Shown here: positions 18,767 through 28,580 of the stretch, one piece after another
How the letters are laid out: each line of letters begins with the position of its first letter
Numbering within the stretch: the stretch's first letter is position 1
Notes under the pieces: generated by a model
Database searches by the model: none
Seen by the model: the letters and a program-made list of their open reading frames with translations, nothing else
What the model was told of the DNA's origin: nothing
Source: Terrilactibacillus tamarindi
Lineage (GTDB): Bacteria > Bacillota > Bacilli > Bacillales > Sporolactobacillaceae
Assembly (NCBI RefSeq): GCF_009718825.1
Contig: NZ_WNHB01000017.1
Location: 17,852-81,851 of the forward strand
DNA: 64,000 nucleotides
Direction: 5' to 3'
Program-made: the position numbers and the translations under genes

Positions 18767-18920
18767 TCCCGCCTTAACGGGCAAGTAAAGACCCCACCTC
18801 GGGGATTCTGAGTATTCAAAGAAGATAGGTGGGGATCAACTGCCCGTAAAGGTCCGATTGGTTCAGCTAACCATCAGTGGGGGATGAAGAAAACCCCCAC
18901 TGATGGAAGTTTCACTTTAT
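18767..18920. repeat. Short hairpin element, best preserved copy (family 2)
   Basis: About 154 bases with three stems: CCCG/CGGG at 18768-18781, CCCCACCT/AGGTGGGG at 18792-18834, and a perfect 13-bp stem CCATCAGTGGGGG/CCCCCACTGATGG at 18871-18906, ending AGTTTCACTTTAT. Its two ends are found fused together at 30631-30680. Non-coding; it resembles the subterminal hairpins of IS200/IS605-type derivatives, but no transposase is present. The rest of 18703-19240 is AT-rich with no gene seen. Confidence 0.65.
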
Positions 18921-19242
18921 TTATAATACGGATTTTTAACCACATAATTTCAATTTCCCCGATGTAAATAAAATGACCATACACTAATCAAAATTGCTCT
19001 CAATCAACGTTAATATGACAATATATTGACATATTGATGAGATATGTTATCATGATAAAATCTTGATTGTTAGGCGAAAAGTCATAACTATAGTATTGTA
19101 CCATAAACAAATATAGGTTAACGCAAAAGATGTTACAATTAAAGAAATTTGTCTAAATTTGATGAAGTCTTTCTATATATTATATCCATTAAAGTCACAT
19201 CTAACAGAAGCAGCCTACTTATTCCTATTTGCTAAACTTCAA

Positions 19243-19281
19243 AAAAAACCCCTCTAAACAGAACGACTGATTAGAGGAGCT
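19243..19281 (-). terminator. Intrinsic terminator after the rhodanese gene
   Basis: CTCCTCTAAT ... TTAGAGGGG stem on the minus strand followed by eight T. Confidence 0.85.
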
Positions 19282-19314
19282 TTTGCTATTTTTCACGTGT
19301 GTCACTTGGCTGTT

Positions 19315-19623
19315 TTACTCAACATCACCGTGCCATTTTAACATACCACCAACCATGTTTTTTGCTTTAAAACCATGTTCTTGCAAAAATTCGGTTGCCA
19401 TTACACTTCTTCTTCCCGATCTGCAAACTACAACATGTTGTTTTGAACGATCCAATTCTTCATATCGTTCAGGGATATCCGCTAAACGAATATGAATGGA
19501 GGATGGGATTTTGCCCAATTCGACTTCTTCATTTTCCCTTACATCAATAACAGACACGTCTTCATGATTTTTAAGCATGTCATCAAGCTGTTCAGGTTGT
19601 ATGATCTGAACGTTCTCAGCCAA
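19315..19623 (-). CDS. Single-domain rhodanese-like protein (YtwF-like)
   Basis: About 102 residues forming one rhodanese domain: VSVIDVRENEEVELGKI, then the active-site loop VVCRSGRRSVMA with the catalytic Cys. Cytosolic rhodaneses carry persulfide sulfur or detoxify sulfide. GAGGTGG is best placed for the TTG at 19623; a GTG at 19632 is a weaker alternative. It has its own terminator and sits apart from the PTS operon that precedes it on the same strand. Confidence 0.85.
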   Translation of the reverse strand: MAENVQIIQPEQLDDMLKNHEDVSVIDVRENEEVELGKIPSSIHIRLADIPERYEELDRSKQHVVVCRSGRRSVMATEFLQEHGFKAKNMVGGMLKWHGDVE

Positions 19624-19695
19624 TGCTTCCACCTCGTTTTAAATTTTTTCTTGCCTTATTATTGTCGTGTCCTAGCCTTAAAAAGTCAAGACTTT

Positions 19696-20553
19696 TTATG
19701 CAAGAATTTTTAACCAATAGCCAAGAATACCAACGGCAAAGATACCAAAGATTAACCAAAGTGGATTTACTTTCTTTTTAAGCAGACTAGCTACAAAGAA
19801 TGTGAGTAGTAATGGAAGTAATCCCGGTAATAACGAATCAAGAACACTTTGAACGGTTGTCACGGTTTTATGTCCTGTTTGGTCTGTCAAATGAGCTAAA
19901 ACAACTGGAACATTAATACTGGTCCATTTACATACCAGGGCTCCCATGACAAACAATCCTAGTATCGAGGCTCCTTCAGTCAATTTTTGAAGTCGATTGC
20001 CTTCAAGATCGGAAATCACCGATAATCCCTTTTTATATCCGTATTGAATGCCGTAATATTTCGTTGCTAGTCTAAGAATATTGAAGAAGACTAGGAAGAC
20101 TAGTGGCCCAATGATATTCCCTGTTATAGCAAGTGATGCACCTAAAGCGCCAATGACAGGACGTAACGTACCCCAGAAGATTGGATCACCAACACCTGCA
20201 AGTGGACCCATTAAGCCGACTTTAACCCCACTAATTGTCGAGTCATCTATGGGTGCACCATTTGCTTTTTGTTCTTCCATGGCTGCACTAACTCCGACGA
20301 TTGGAGCAGCCAAGAACGGTTGGGTATTAAAGAATTCCAAATGTCTTTTTAGTGCTTTCTTCCGTTCATCTCCCTTATACAAGCGCTTGATAGCTGGAAT
20401 CATTGAGAAACAAAAACCGACAGCTTGCATCCGTTCAAAGTTAAAACTTCCTAAAAGAAAATTGTTACGAATAAACATGGAAAACAAATCTTTTTTCGTT
20501 AACTTTTTCTCACCATTAGTGGCTACATCTTGTGTTTTCACTTGTTCGCTCAT
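19696..20553 (-). CDS. Mannose-family PTS enzyme IID
   Basis: About 285 residues; the IID membrane subunit of a mannose/fructose/sorbose-type phosphotransferase transporter. Landmarks: LTKKDLFSMFIRNNFLLGSFNFERMQ, LEFFNTQPF, and VGLMGPLAGVGDPIFWGT, diagnostic for IID. The C-terminus has hydrophobic segments ending in LKILA. GGGGGAG precedes the ATG at 20553; the 10-codon longer frame would overlap IIC. It is the last gene of a IIA-IIB-IIC-IID operon. The sugar (mannose, fructose, sorbose) is not readable. Confidence 0.93.
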   Translation of the reverse strand: MSEQVKTQDVATNGEKKLTKKDLFSMFIRNNFLLGSFNFERMQAVGFCFSMIPAIKRLYKGDERKKALKRHLEFFNTQPFLAAPIVGVSAAMEEQKANGAPIDDSTISGVKVGLMGPLAGVGDPIFWGTLRPVIGALGASLAITGNIIGPLVFLVFFNILRLATKYYGIQYGYKKGLSVISDLEGNRLQKLTEGASILGLFVMGALVCKWTSINVPVVLAHLTDQTGHKTVTTVQSVLDSLLPGLLPLLLTFFVASLLKKKVNPLWLIFGIFAVGILGYWLKILA

Positions 20554-20575
20554 TATTTTCTCCCCCTTATCAAGA

Positions 20576-21388
20576 TTAGTCATCTAAATCATCATCTAAA
20601 TCATTGCCGGATACCGTTCCGCCATTAGTTGCAGCTGCGCGATTTTGGCCTGCTGACACATGATATTTTGGATTTAATTGGATATAGATAATGGCTGCGA
20701 CCAACCCGAGAATACCTAAAGCCACCAAGTTAAAGTTTGTAAATGCCGCAATAACAAAGCCTAAGAATAAGAATGGCATGAGATATTTAACGGCCATCAT
20801 ATTAATAACCATCGCATAACCTACTACAACGACCATGCCTCCACCGACTTGAAGTCCTTTCGTAATCACTTCTGGTATGGAATTGAGAAGGCTTTGAACT
20901 GTAGTAACACTAATTAATGCAACAATAAGTGTTGGAATCAAAACACGCAAGGCTTGTAATGATAAACCTATGATATGCATAATATCGATTCCCCGAATAT
21001 TCCCTTCCTCTGCATATTTATCTGCACGGTGTTGTAAACCTATCGTAAGCGTTCTTACAAAGATGGTTAAAACCTGCCCAGCTGCTGCAACCGCAACGGC
21101 GACCGCAATCCCTTTTCCTATACTTTGATCTGCCGTAATAACCAGTAAAGTTGAAATAACAGACGCCAAAGCCGTATCAGGTGCCATTGCAGCCCCAATA
21201 TTCATCCAGCCTAAGGCCATCATTTCTAGCGTACCTCCAAGAATAACGCCTGTTTTCAAATCACCAAGTACTAACCCAATAAGGGTACATACAATCAACG
21301 GGCGGTGAAGTTGACCTTCATCTAATACACTGGCCATACCTGCAATGGCTGCGATAAGACAAACCAAGATAATTTGAATCAATGACAT
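20576..21388 (-). CDS. Mannose-family PTS enzyme IIC
   Basis: 270 residues of a highly hydrophobic permease. It begins MSLIQIILVCLIAAIAGM and contains ILGGTLEMMALGWMNIGAAMAPD, the typical IIC loop. The C-terminus is unusually acidic (GNDLDDDLDD). It pairs with IID to form the translocation channel. Located between IIB and IID with 22 bases to the IID start and 78 bases to IIB. Confidence 0.93.
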   Translation of the reverse strand: MSLIQIILVCLIAAIAGMASVLDEGQLHRPLIVCTLIGLVLGDLKTGVILGGTLEMMALGWMNIGAAMAPDTALASVISTLLVITADQSIGKGIAVAVAVAAAGQVLTIFVRTLTIGLQHRADKYAEEGNIRGIDIMHIIGLSLQALRVLIPTLIVALISVTTVQSLLNSIPEVITKGLQVGGGMVVVVGYAMVINMMAVKYLMPFLFLGFVIAAFTNFNLVALGILGLVAAIIYIQLNPKYHVSAGQNRAAATNGGTVSGNDLDDDLDD

Positions 21389-21466
21389 GATGTGTCACCC
21401 CTTTATTTTTTATAAGAATTCATGATGGCTATTTCCTTTGTCATTTTGTATAAATAATGAAGACCA

Positions 21467-21958
21467 TCACTCTTTTGAAAACGCTTTTATTTTATCCATC
21501 AAATTAACCTTAGGATCACTTGCAGTATGACGAAGTTCAAGTTCAATTCCTTTTTCGTTTAATTTATTAAATGCTTCGATGTCTTCATCAACAACACTCA
21601 CAGCATGTGCAATGGCTGTACGTCCTTCTTTAAAACTCATTTGGCCAATGTTTACGCTTTCAATTTTTACTCCACCATCCACAACTCTTAACACATCACT
21701 CGGATTCGTAAAAAGGAGTAAAGCTCTTGATTTTTCATATTTTGGATTGTTGTAAGCACGGATCATTTTGTCAATAGGAACAACACTTGCTTTAATGCCT
21801 GGAGGCGTAACAGATAGCAATAGCGTTTTTCTAAAGGTATCTTTCGCCACCTCATCAGATACAACGATAATACGATCACATTTGGCTTCTTTGGACCACG
21901 ATGTTGCTACTTGGCCATGAATAAGACGATCATCAATTCGAACGAGTGCAATAATCAT
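21467..21958 (-). CDS. Mannose-family PTS enzyme IIB (LevE type)
   Basis: 163 residues, cytosolic phosphocarrier. The phosphorylated histidine is in RIDDRLIHGQVATSW (His15). Separate IIA and IIB polypeptides follow the B. subtilis levDEFG pattern rather than the fused E. coli ManX. The start ATG overlaps the IIA stop by one base (TAATG), implying translational coupling. Confidence 0.93.
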   Translation of the reverse strand: MIIALVRIDDRLIHGQVATSWSKEAKCDRIIVVSDEVAKDTFRKTLLLSVTPPGIKASVVPIDKMIRAYNNPKYEKSRALLLFTNPSDVLRVVDGGVKIESVNIGQMSFKEGRTAIAHAVSVVDEDIEAFNKLNEKGIELELRHTASDPKVNLMDKIKAFSKE

Positions 21959-22386
21959 TATAAATCCCCCTCTTCTTCGTTTAAGCTCAAACTCCCACTT
22001 AAGGTTTTTACTCCCTCAATGGCCGTTTGACTGATAGCTGGTACAAGTGTTTTTAAGTCGTCTGTCCTTCTCCTTGCAAAACATTCTACTAACATGGGTA
22101 GATTTGTTCCTGTAATAACTTCCATTTCTTCGTGATCTAAAACCACAGATGCTGCAACATTAAATGGACTTCCACCAAATAAGTCTGTCATGAACAAAAC
22201 ACCTTTAGATGTATCTAAATGCTTCATAGCAAGAAGATATTTTTCCTTAAGCTCTTCAATACCTTCTCCAGGTAAAAATGTAATTGTTTCCAAATTATCT
22301 TGCTTACCAAAAATCATTTCTGCGGATTTCACGATTTCACGTGAAAATTCTCCGTGAGTTGCAACAATTAATGCAATCATATTCAA
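21958..22386 (-). CDS. Mannose-family PTS enzyme IIA (LevD type)
   Basis: 142 residues. N-terminal IALIVATHGEFSREIV carries the phosphohistidine (His in ATHG), and FMTDLFGGSPFN is the second family motif. First gene of the PTS operon, directly behind a sigma-54 type promoter (22425-22439). Takes phosphate from HPr and, in LevR systems, also influences the activator. AGGAGG precedes the ATG. Confidence 0.93.
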   Translation of the reverse strand: MNMIALIVATHGEFSREIVKSAEMIFGKQDNLETITFLPGEGIEELKEKYLLAMKHLDTSKGVLFMTDLFGGSPFNVAASVVLDHEEMEVITGTNLPMLVECFARRRTDDLKTLVPAISQTAIEGVKTLSGSLSLNEEEGDL

Positions 22387-22424
22387 ACCTCCTTACCTTT
22401 ACTTTGCCTTACACTTTTATATAA

Positions 22425-22439
22425 GCAAGTTCTGTGCCA
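22425..22439 (-). promoter_or_regulatory. Sigma-54 (-24/-12) promoter of the PTS operon
   Basis: Minus strand reads TGGCACAGAACTTGC: GG and GC separated as required for RpoN/SigL, near consensus TGGCAC-N5-TTGC. It lies 39 bases upstream of the IIA start and fits the presence of a LevR-type sigma-54 activator next door. Confidence 0.88.
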
Positions 22440-22447
22440 AATACAGT

Positions 22448-22461
22448 ATTAAGCGCTTTCA
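22448..22461. promoter_or_regulatory. Candidate cre (CcpA) site at the PTS promoter
   Basis: ATTAAGCGCTTTCA matches 12 of 14 positions of the cre consensus and lies just upstream of the -24 element, a plausible position for catabolite repression. Confidence 0.5.
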
Positions 22462-22555
22462 AAAAAGTGAAATACCTTATTTAATCAAGTAAAAAAGGCA
22501 CTAATTTTTTTATTTTTATTTATCTAGTAACCAATCAATCCATTAAACTTCTCTT

Positions 22556-22646
22556 TTTGATACACTTTTCATAAATAAAAAGAAACCATCCTGTCAATTG
22601 GTTTCTTTTTGATACACAACTTCATTTTATTTTCTGTTTGATACAC
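22556..22646 (-). promoter_or_regulatory. Three TTTGATACAC direct repeats: candidate LevR upstream activating sequence
   Basis: TTTGATACAC occurs at 22556-22565, 22608-22617 and 22637-22646, 52 and 29 bases apart and 115-220 bases upstream of the -24/-12 promoter, the usual distance for a sigma-54 enhancer. Confidence 0.5.
22577..22609 (-). terminator. Likely terminator of the levR-type gene
   Basis: AAAAGAAACCA pairs with TGGTTTCTTTT; on minus the stem is followed by a T-rich run. It lies inside the enhancer region, about 250 bases from the activator stop because a repeat element sits between. Confidence 0.6.
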
Positions 22647-22676
22647 TATTCTTTATCTGAAACTATTATAATACAC

Positions 22677-22852
22677 GTTCAAAAAGACGACGAATTAGAA
22701 GCAAGAAGGTCAAGGCGGCGCCGTTTTGAGGACCGGCCTTCCACAGGATGTGGTGGCTTCAGGCGCCAGCCACAGGACGTGAGCGATTTTAGTTGAAGAT
22801 CCTCTTGGCGGGCGCCGAGATTCGTAGCTTATCATTTGGTGGCTTTTTGAAC
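22677..22852 (+). repeat. GTTCAAAAAG inverted-repeat element, copy D (family 1)
   Basis: 176 bases, close to consensus, from GTTCAAAAAGACGACGAAT to TTTGGTGGCTTTTTGAAC. It ends six bases before the stop codon of the LevR-type activator. Contains the internal hairpin block CACAGGATGTGG ... CCACAGGACGTGAGC. Confidence 0.9.
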
Positions 22853-22858
22853 ATCCTC

Positions 22859-25687
22859 TTATTTCGATGTTATTCTTTCCTTCATACTATCCGTTAACAA
22901 ATCAACAATAAACAAAAGTTCATCGTCTTCTAAAGAAACATTCATATGATGTTGAATAATTTCTGAAGCACGCCTAACAATTTTTAATGCCTCTCTTTTT
23001 TCCATTGTAACTTCAGCCGTATATCTCAACTGACTATTCTTAACCGCTCTTTCAACGGCGAAGGCCGTATGCATAACAAGATTTATGATTGTTGAGTTTT
23101 TAAAATGCACACGATATTCTTTTTCCAGCTCATTAACGAAAAGGAGTAATCCCTGAGTCACACGGTAAGGATTTAAATAAAGAAGGAATTTTTTTAGACC
23201 ATCTTCACACACACTTTTTATTACCAGATTGGAATGGTTATTCTTAATGGTGATCTGATGATTTTTTAATGCTTGTTGAAGAATTTTTTCGCCCTTACCT
23301 TCAATAAATTGTTCAAGTGAGATAAATGGTGCGTTTAATTTTGGATTCTTGACTCCGACAGACGCTATGATGTGATAGTTATCTTTTAACTGGTTAACTG
23401 TTTCTTTTAAACCTACTGTTGAGACCGGAATGATTGTAATAGGACTATCCGTGATGTCTTCAATATAAGTTTTCAACATCTCTTTTAACTTCTTTGCCGT
23501 ACCTTCACCTGTTGAACAAATCGTTAAAATGGCTCGTTTACCATCTAATTTATCATTTGGTTCCAGTAAAGGCTCAAGGAATTGTTCACTGCCAATATGA
23601 TTTTGTCTCAAAGAAGCATAAATCGTTTTAAGATCCATGTCCATGAAATTGGCTTTACGAACAGCGTCAAGCACGAGAGGGGTAGACACCATATCAATCG
23701 CTTTAACTTCAACCCCAGATTGCTCCATAATACGCTCTTCAAAGTAATAAAGCGATCCCATATCGACTAAAAGAAGAACACCTTCGCCTCGATTTGTTTT
23801 TTTAACAGCGTCGATAATCTGATCTAATATCTCGTTAAATTGAATGCTTAACGGCATATCAACCGCTTGAATATTATAATCCCCTAATAAATCCCTCGTT
23901 ACATCGACCATGGATGTGGCAGTACTATTTCCATGCGTTGCAACCACAATGCCAACTTTTCCTTTTTGATTCATTTCATCTGCAGATATCAACAACAAAG
24001 TTAAATACATGACTTCTATTTGAGGAATAGTGATACTTAGTGTTTCTTCAATCACCTCTTTCATTTTTAGAGCGACCTGATATTCATTCTTGTTTTCTTT
24101 AATCACTTCATGCATGCGGTGAAGTGGTGTTAAATTTTTGCTTTGCATATCCTTTCTTTTAAGAAAACCATCTATATGCAAGCTCATGAAATAAAGGAAT
24201 TTATCACTAAACTTTCGCTTTAACATACTTTCGGACAACGTTTTTAACTCTTCAGCCAATTGAAGGACTTTCTTATCCACTAATTTAGATAAAGGTGTCT
24301 TTTTCTCTTTTGCGACTTGACGATAAAAACTTTTGATATGAAGTTTAATATCCGTTGTCACAAATTTATTTATTTCTTCCTTACTTACCCCTTCATCTTT
24401 AAGTAGGTTCGCTTTATCCTCTATAATTCGGTACATATCAAAAGGGAGTTCGTAAACGTCATCTTCGATTAATTCAAGTGTTTCATCATTAGAAATCACC
24501 GTAACCGGATCAATCCATTTGGCAATTTCTTCATTTTCCTTTCGATTTCTCGAAATAAGACTGAGACCTTCTTTCATTTCCTGAGGCAAGGTTTTAGAAT
24601 TTAAGTAAACAAAAGGCTCTTGGATACTTTCTAAGAAACCTTGAGCACAAACGAGCTGAATACCCGATTTTAATTGTCCTATATTACCGAAAGTCACACT
24701 TTGAATCAATGCTTTTATAACATCTTCTTGAACTGTAATTTTTTTATTAATACGAGACGCTTCTTTCGCCAATAAATATTTTGTTAAGTCGACTTTTTCT
24801 TTTACTTGCCGCTCGTGAAATGAAGGCATGGTTATTGTGATAGGTATTCGACGTAAAAAGGTTTTTAGAAAAGAGGAGTTTGGATCTTCTGTCGTTGCGC
24901 CAATAATTAAAACATTGGCCGTTCGATTTCGTTCCGTTTCTCCCAATTTATTAAATTTTCCTGTATCCATGAAATAAAAAATCATCTCTTGTCCTTCAGG
25001 TGGAAGTCGATGAACTTCATCTAAGAAAAGAATCCCATTATCCGCTTTCTTAACCATCCCTTCTTTATCGGAAGCCGCTCCAGTAAACGCACCCTTGACA
25101 TGGCCAAAGATTTGGGAGATTAATAATTGTGGATTATGATAGTAATCAGCACAATTAAAGACAATAAAAGGCGACTTTTCATTCATTTTACCAACATACT
25201 TTGCGTAATTATGCATCATATGAGCAAATAATGTTTTACCGGATCCTGTTGGACCTAGAATAAGCGTGTGTAGGCCATTAGGTGGGTAAACAATCGCCGC
25301 TTTAGCTTGATCGATAGAACGTTTTAGACTCCCATCAGATCCAATTAACAAATTAAACGGATTTTCCATTAAGTGATCCTTTTGTTTCTCTTTCCCTTGA
25401 TATAGATCTTTCAATGATTGAATTTCAATAACGGTTCGATCAACGATATTACCAAAGAATTTCTGGATTGTTTTCCTTGGAACATAAAGAACTGGACGAG
25501 TCTTTATTTTTACAATCCGGCCTTCTCTAACTAGATTATTTAGTTCAAGACTTATATTATTTCGCAATATATTTAAATCGTCTGCTAAATCGTTGGCTGA
25601 ATAACCACCAATGTTCAGAAGTTCCTCCTTAGTTAGATCCTCACATTTTTCTTCTAGCCTTTGATAAATACGCTCAATACGCTTCAT
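22859..25687 (-). CDS. levR: LevR/ManR-type sigma-54-dependent PTS transcription activator
   Basis: About 942 residues. Order: N-terminal helix-turn-helix (about 1-75), AAA+ domain (about 85-330) with Walker A LGPTGSGKTLFAH, the sigma-54 contact loop GAFTGA and Walker B GILFLDEVHR, a first PRD (about 440-540), an EIIA-mannose-like module (KVGIVVATHGNSTATSMV), an EIIB-like stretch (RAILTICSTGEGTAKK) and a C-terminal PRD with VMHTAFAVERAVKNS. PRDs are phosphorylated by HPr or EIIB, linking activity to sugar flux and catabolite state. GGAGGTG precedes the ATG at 25687. It activates the adjacent PTS operon. The symbol reflects architecture, not a tested sugar. Confidence 0.9.
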   Translation of the reverse strand: MKRIERIYQRLEEKCEDLTKEELLNIGGYSANDLADDLNILRNNISLELNNLVREGRIVKIKTRPVLYVPRKTIQKFFGNIVDRTVIEIQSLKDLYQGKEKQKDHLMENPFNLLIGSDGSLKRSIDQAKAAIVYPPNGLHTLILGPTGSGKTLFAHMMHNYAKYVGKMNEKSPFIVFNCADYYHNPQLLISQIFGHVKGAFTGAASDKEGMVKKADNGILFLDEVHRLPPEGQEMIFYFMDTGKFNKLGETERNRTANVLIIGATTEDPNSSFLKTFLRRIPITITMPSFHERQVKEKVDLTKYLLAKEASRINKKITVQEDVIKALIQSVTFGNIGQLKSGIQLVCAQGFLESIQEPFVYLNSKTLPQEMKEGLSLISRNRKENEEIAKWIDPVTVISNDETLELIEDDVYELPFDMYRIIEDKANLLKDEGVSKEEINKFVTTDIKLHIKSFYRQVAKEKKTPLSKLVDKKVLQLAEELKTLSESMLKRKFSDKFLYFMSLHIDGFLKRKDMQSKNLTPLHRMHEVIKENKNEYQVALKMKEVIEETLSITIPQIEVMYLTLLLISADEMNQKGKVGIVVATHGNSTATSMVDVTRDLLGDYNIQAVDMPLSIQFNEILDQIIDAVKKTNRGEGVLLLVDMGSLYYFEERIMEQSGVEVKAIDMVSTPLVLDAVRKANFMDMDLKTIYASLRQNHIGSEQFLEPLLEPNDKLDGKRAILTICSTGEGTAKKLKEMLKTYIEDITDSPITIIPVSTVGLKETVNQLKDNYHIIASVGVKNPKLNAPFISLEQFIEGKGEKILQQALKNHQITIKNNHSNLVIKSVCEDGLKKFLLYLNPYRVTQGLLLFVNELEKEYRVHFKNSTIINLVMHTAFAVERAVKNSQLRYTAEVTMEKREALKIVRRASEIIQHHMNVSLEDDELLFIVDLLTDSMKERITSK

Positions 25688-25705
25688 TAAAATCACCTCC
25701 AATAC

Positions 25706-25728
25706 GTCTTATAAAGTGAAGCTTCCAT
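25706..25728. repeat. One end of the family 2 hairpin element
   Basis: AAGTGAAGCTTCCATCAGTGGG here is the same as the end seen at 30634-30655, but the rest of the element is missing. It lies just upstream of the levR start, between promoter region and gene. Confidence 0.5.
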
Positions 25729-25811
25729 CAGTGGGCATTTTATAAAATTGCTTTATGGTCTATCTATATTTCCTATGGCACTGTTTTATTTCTAACCTGA
25801 TGTACCGTTTA

Positions 25812-25825
25812 TGTAAGCGTTTTTA
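25812..25825. promoter_or_regulatory. Candidate cre site upstream of levR
   Basis: TGTAAGCGTTTTTA matches the cre consensus at 13 of 14 positions and lies about 125 bases upstream of the levR start, so CcpA may also control the activator. Confidence 0.5.
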
Positions 25826-25888
25826 TTTTTAATTTTACCACGACAATAAACAAATAGAAATGAGTTAGGTTACTTTTTCAATAAAAAA

Positions 25889-25939
25889 ACGTGTAGCATG
25901 TCAATCTTTAATAGTCACATTAAAGATTGAGCTACACGT
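25889..25939 (-). terminator. Intrinsic terminator of leuS
   Basis: Long interrupted stem ACGTGTAGC ... GCTACACGT enclosing CAATCTTTAAT/ATTAAAGATTG, followed on minus by seven T. Confidence 0.9.
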
Positions 25940-25992
25940 ATGATGACATTGCTATGTTATGGATCTTATCAACAAAGCCAATTAATATGATT

Positions 25993-28413
25993 TTAGTTTG
26001 CTACTATATTGACAATTTTATTTGGCACGACGATCACTTTGCGAATCGTTTTATCTTTCAACCATTCTTGAACCGTTGCGTCTTCAAAGGCTTGTTTTTC
26101 TAAGACATCTTTAGCTGTTCCTTTTTCAATACGCAATTTTGCTCTTACTTTACCATTAATTTGTACCACAACATCTACTTGAGTATCTTCTAGTTTAGAA
26201 GCATCAAAGGTTGGCCATTGGCTTGTTTGGATGGATGCTTGATGGCCTAATATACTCCAAATTTCTTCTGTCATATGCGGCGCAACAGGAGATAACAATT
26301 TCACAAATTCCTCAATCATATAGAGTGGTAATTGATCTTGTTTATAGGCTTCATTAATAAAGATCATCATTTGTGAGATGGCGGTATTAAAGTGAAGATT
26401 TTCAAAGTCTTCGGTTACTTTTTTGACCGTCTGATGATAAACTCGTTCAAAGGCTGTATCCTTCGTTGCCTGATTCGATATTTTATCGGCAACTTGATTG
26501 TCATCCGTCACAATAAGACGCCAAACACGATCAAGGAATCGTCTTGAACCATCCAAACCTTCTTCAGACCATGCAATGGCTGCATCAAGTGGTCCCATAA
26601 ACATTTCATACAACCTGAGCGTATCAGCACCATGAGATTGAACGATGTCATCTGGATTGACGACATTTCCTTTCGACTTACTCATTTTTTCATGATTCGA
26701 ACCTAAAATCATGCCTTGGTTAAACAATTTTTGGAAGGGTTCTTTAGTTGGAACAATCCCAAGGTCGTAGAGTACTTTATGCCAAAAACGAGCATAGAGT
26801 AAATGTAAAACGGCGTGTTCTGCTCCGCCGATATAAACATCAACAGGGAGCCATTTTTTGAGTTTTTCTGGATCAGCCAATGCCTCTTTGTTGTGTGGGT
26901 CGATATAACGTAAGTAATACCAACAGCTTCCTGCCCATTGCGGCATCGTATTGGTTTCACGACGACCTTTTAGTCCCGTTTCTGGATCAACAACATTGAC
27001 CCAATCCTCTATGTTAGCTAGTGGAGATTCTCCTGTTCCAGACGGTTTAATTTCATCTGTTTTTGGTAACATAAGCGGCAAGTCTTTTTCGTCAACGGGT
27101 CTCGATGTTCCATCTTCATAATGAATAATAGGAATCGGTTCGCCCCAATACCGTTGACGGCTAAATAGCCAATCACGAAGACGATACGTTATTTTTTTAG
27201 ATCCTGCATCGTGCTCTTCTAGCCATTGAATCATAGCTGGAATGGCTTCGTTCTTCTTCATTCCATTTAGAAAATCTGAATTAATATGTTTTCCATCTTC
27301 AGTGTACGCTTCTTTTGATATGTCGCCGCCTTCAACGACTTCGTAGATTGGCAAGTCAAATTTTTGAGCAAATTCATAGTCTCTTTGATCATGTCCTGGA
27401 ACCGCCATAACAGCCCCTGAACCATAGGTGACTAAAACGTAATCTGCAATCCAGATTGGGCATTTCTCTCCATTTGCTGGATTGATCGCATAGCTTCCTG
27501 TAAATGCGCCTGTTTTGTCTTTATTAAGTTCGGTACGCTCAAGATCACTCTTTGTTGCGACCTCATTTCGATACGCATCAATTTCAGATTTCTGATCAGT
27601 CGTGGTAATTTTATCTACCAATTTATGTTCAGGAGCGAGTACGAGAAAGCTCGCGCCAAACAATGTATCTGGCCGAGTCGAGAAAACCGTTATTTTATCG
27701 TCATGACCCTCGATAGAAAACGTGATATTTGCCCCTTCTGATTTTCCAATCCAGTTGCGCTGCATATCTTTGACACTTTCAGGCCAATCAAGTTCTTCAA
27801 GATCATCAAGTAATCGATCGGCGTAAGCGGTAATTTTAAGCATCCATTGTCTCATAGGCTTACGGATAACTGGGTGGCCCCCACGTTCACTTTTTCCATC
27901 GATGACTTCTTCATTGGCAAGAACCGTACCAAGAGCTGGGCACCAGTTTACTGGCACTTCATCCACATAAGCCAATCCTTTTTTATAAAGTTGAAGGAAG
28001 ATCCATTGGGTCCATTTGTAGTAATCTGGATCTGTTGTGTTGACCTCTCTATCCCAATCATAAGAAAAACCTAAAGATTTAATTTGTCCTTTAAAGGTTT
28101 CTATGTTCTTTTTCGTGAATTCACTCGGGTCATTTCCCGTATCTAACGCATATTGTTCAGCAGGAAGTCCAAACGCATCCCAACCCATAGGGTGTAAAAC
28201 TTCAAATCCTTGCATGCGTTTCATTCTCGAAAGAATATCCGTTGCTGTATATCCTTCAGGATGTCCAACATGCAATCCTTTACCTGATGGATAGGGGAAC
28301 ATATCGAGTGCATAGAATTTCTTCTTATTCGATTGATCGTCCGTTTTGAATGTTTCATGTTCTTCCCAGTATTTTTGCCATTTTGGTTCAATCACCTTAT
28401 GATTATAGGCCAT
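25993..28413 (-). CDS. leuS: Leucyl-tRNA synthetase
   Basis: 806-residue class I synthetase that charges tRNA-Leu. HIGH-type motif [16 protein letters not shown] near residue 40, the CP1 editing domain (about 220-400, with [18 protein letters not shown]), KMSKS motif in [12 protein letters not shown], anticodon-binding helices and a small C-terminal domain. Length is typical of bacterial LeuRS. GGGAGGCG precedes the ATG. Expression is controlled by the T-box leader upstream. Confidence 0.97.
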   Translation of the reverse strand: MAYNHKVIEPKWQKYWEEHETFKTDDQSNKKKFYALDMFPYPSGKGLHVGHPEGYTATDILSRMKRMQGFEVLHPMGWDAFGLPAEQYALDTGNDPSEFTKKNIETFKGQIKSLGFSYDWDREVNTTDPDYYKWTQWIFLQLYKKGLAYVDEVPVNWCPALGTVLANEEVIDGKSERGGHPVIRKPMRQWMLKITAYADRLLDDLEELDWPESVKDMQRNWIGKSEGANITFSIEGHDDKITVFSTRPDTLFGASFLVLAPEHKLVDKITTTDQKSEIDAYRNEVATKSDLERTELNKDKTGAFTGSYAINPANGEKCPIWIADYVLVTYGSGAVMAVPGHDQRDYEFAQKFDLPIYEVVEGGDISKEAYTEDGKHINSDFLNGMKKNEAIPAMIQWLEEHDAGSKKITYRLRDWLFSRQRYWGEPIPIIHYEDGTSRPVDEKDLPLMLPKTDEIKPSGTGESPLANIEDWVNVVDPETGLKGRRETNTMPQWAGSCWYYLRYIDPHNKEALADPEKLKKWLPVDVYIGGAEHAVLHLLYARFWHKVLYDLGIVPTKEPFQKLFNQGMILGSNHEKMSKSKGNVVNPDDIVQSHGADTLRLYEMFMGPLDAAIAWSEEGLDGSRRFLDRVWRLIVTDDNQVADKISNQATKDTAFERVYHQTVKKVTEDFENLHFNTAISQMMIFINEAYKQDQLPLYMIEEFVKLLSPVAPHMTEEIWSILGHQASIQTSQWPTFDASKLEDTQVDVVVQINGKVRAKLRIEKGTAKDVLEKQAFEDATVQEWLKDKTIRKVIVVPNKIVNIVAN

Positions 28414-28530
28414 TGATAACGCCTCCCTTAATACATCCCATAATAAAAATGTTAAAACGAGCTATGTTAACTAAACATACTTTTTGTTTTATATTTAAAT
28501 GGAAATTCCTAGTTTTATTAACATAGTTCA

Positions 28531-28580
28531 CAACTAAAAAACCTCTCATCCCAAACGTATTGTTAGGGACGAGAGGTTGA
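28531..28580 (-). terminator. T-box regulated terminator in the leuS leader
   Basis: AACCTCTCGTCCC ... GGGATGAGAGGTT hairpin followed by TTTTTTAG on minus, directly after the T-box bulge sequence. The antiterminator would pair the 5' strand with the T-box sequence when uncharged tRNA is bound. Confidence 0.88.

Noticed and set aside
18871..18906. Terminator of murJ region
   Set aside because: Lies upstream of murJ, has no T run and recurs as part of a mobile-looking repeat.
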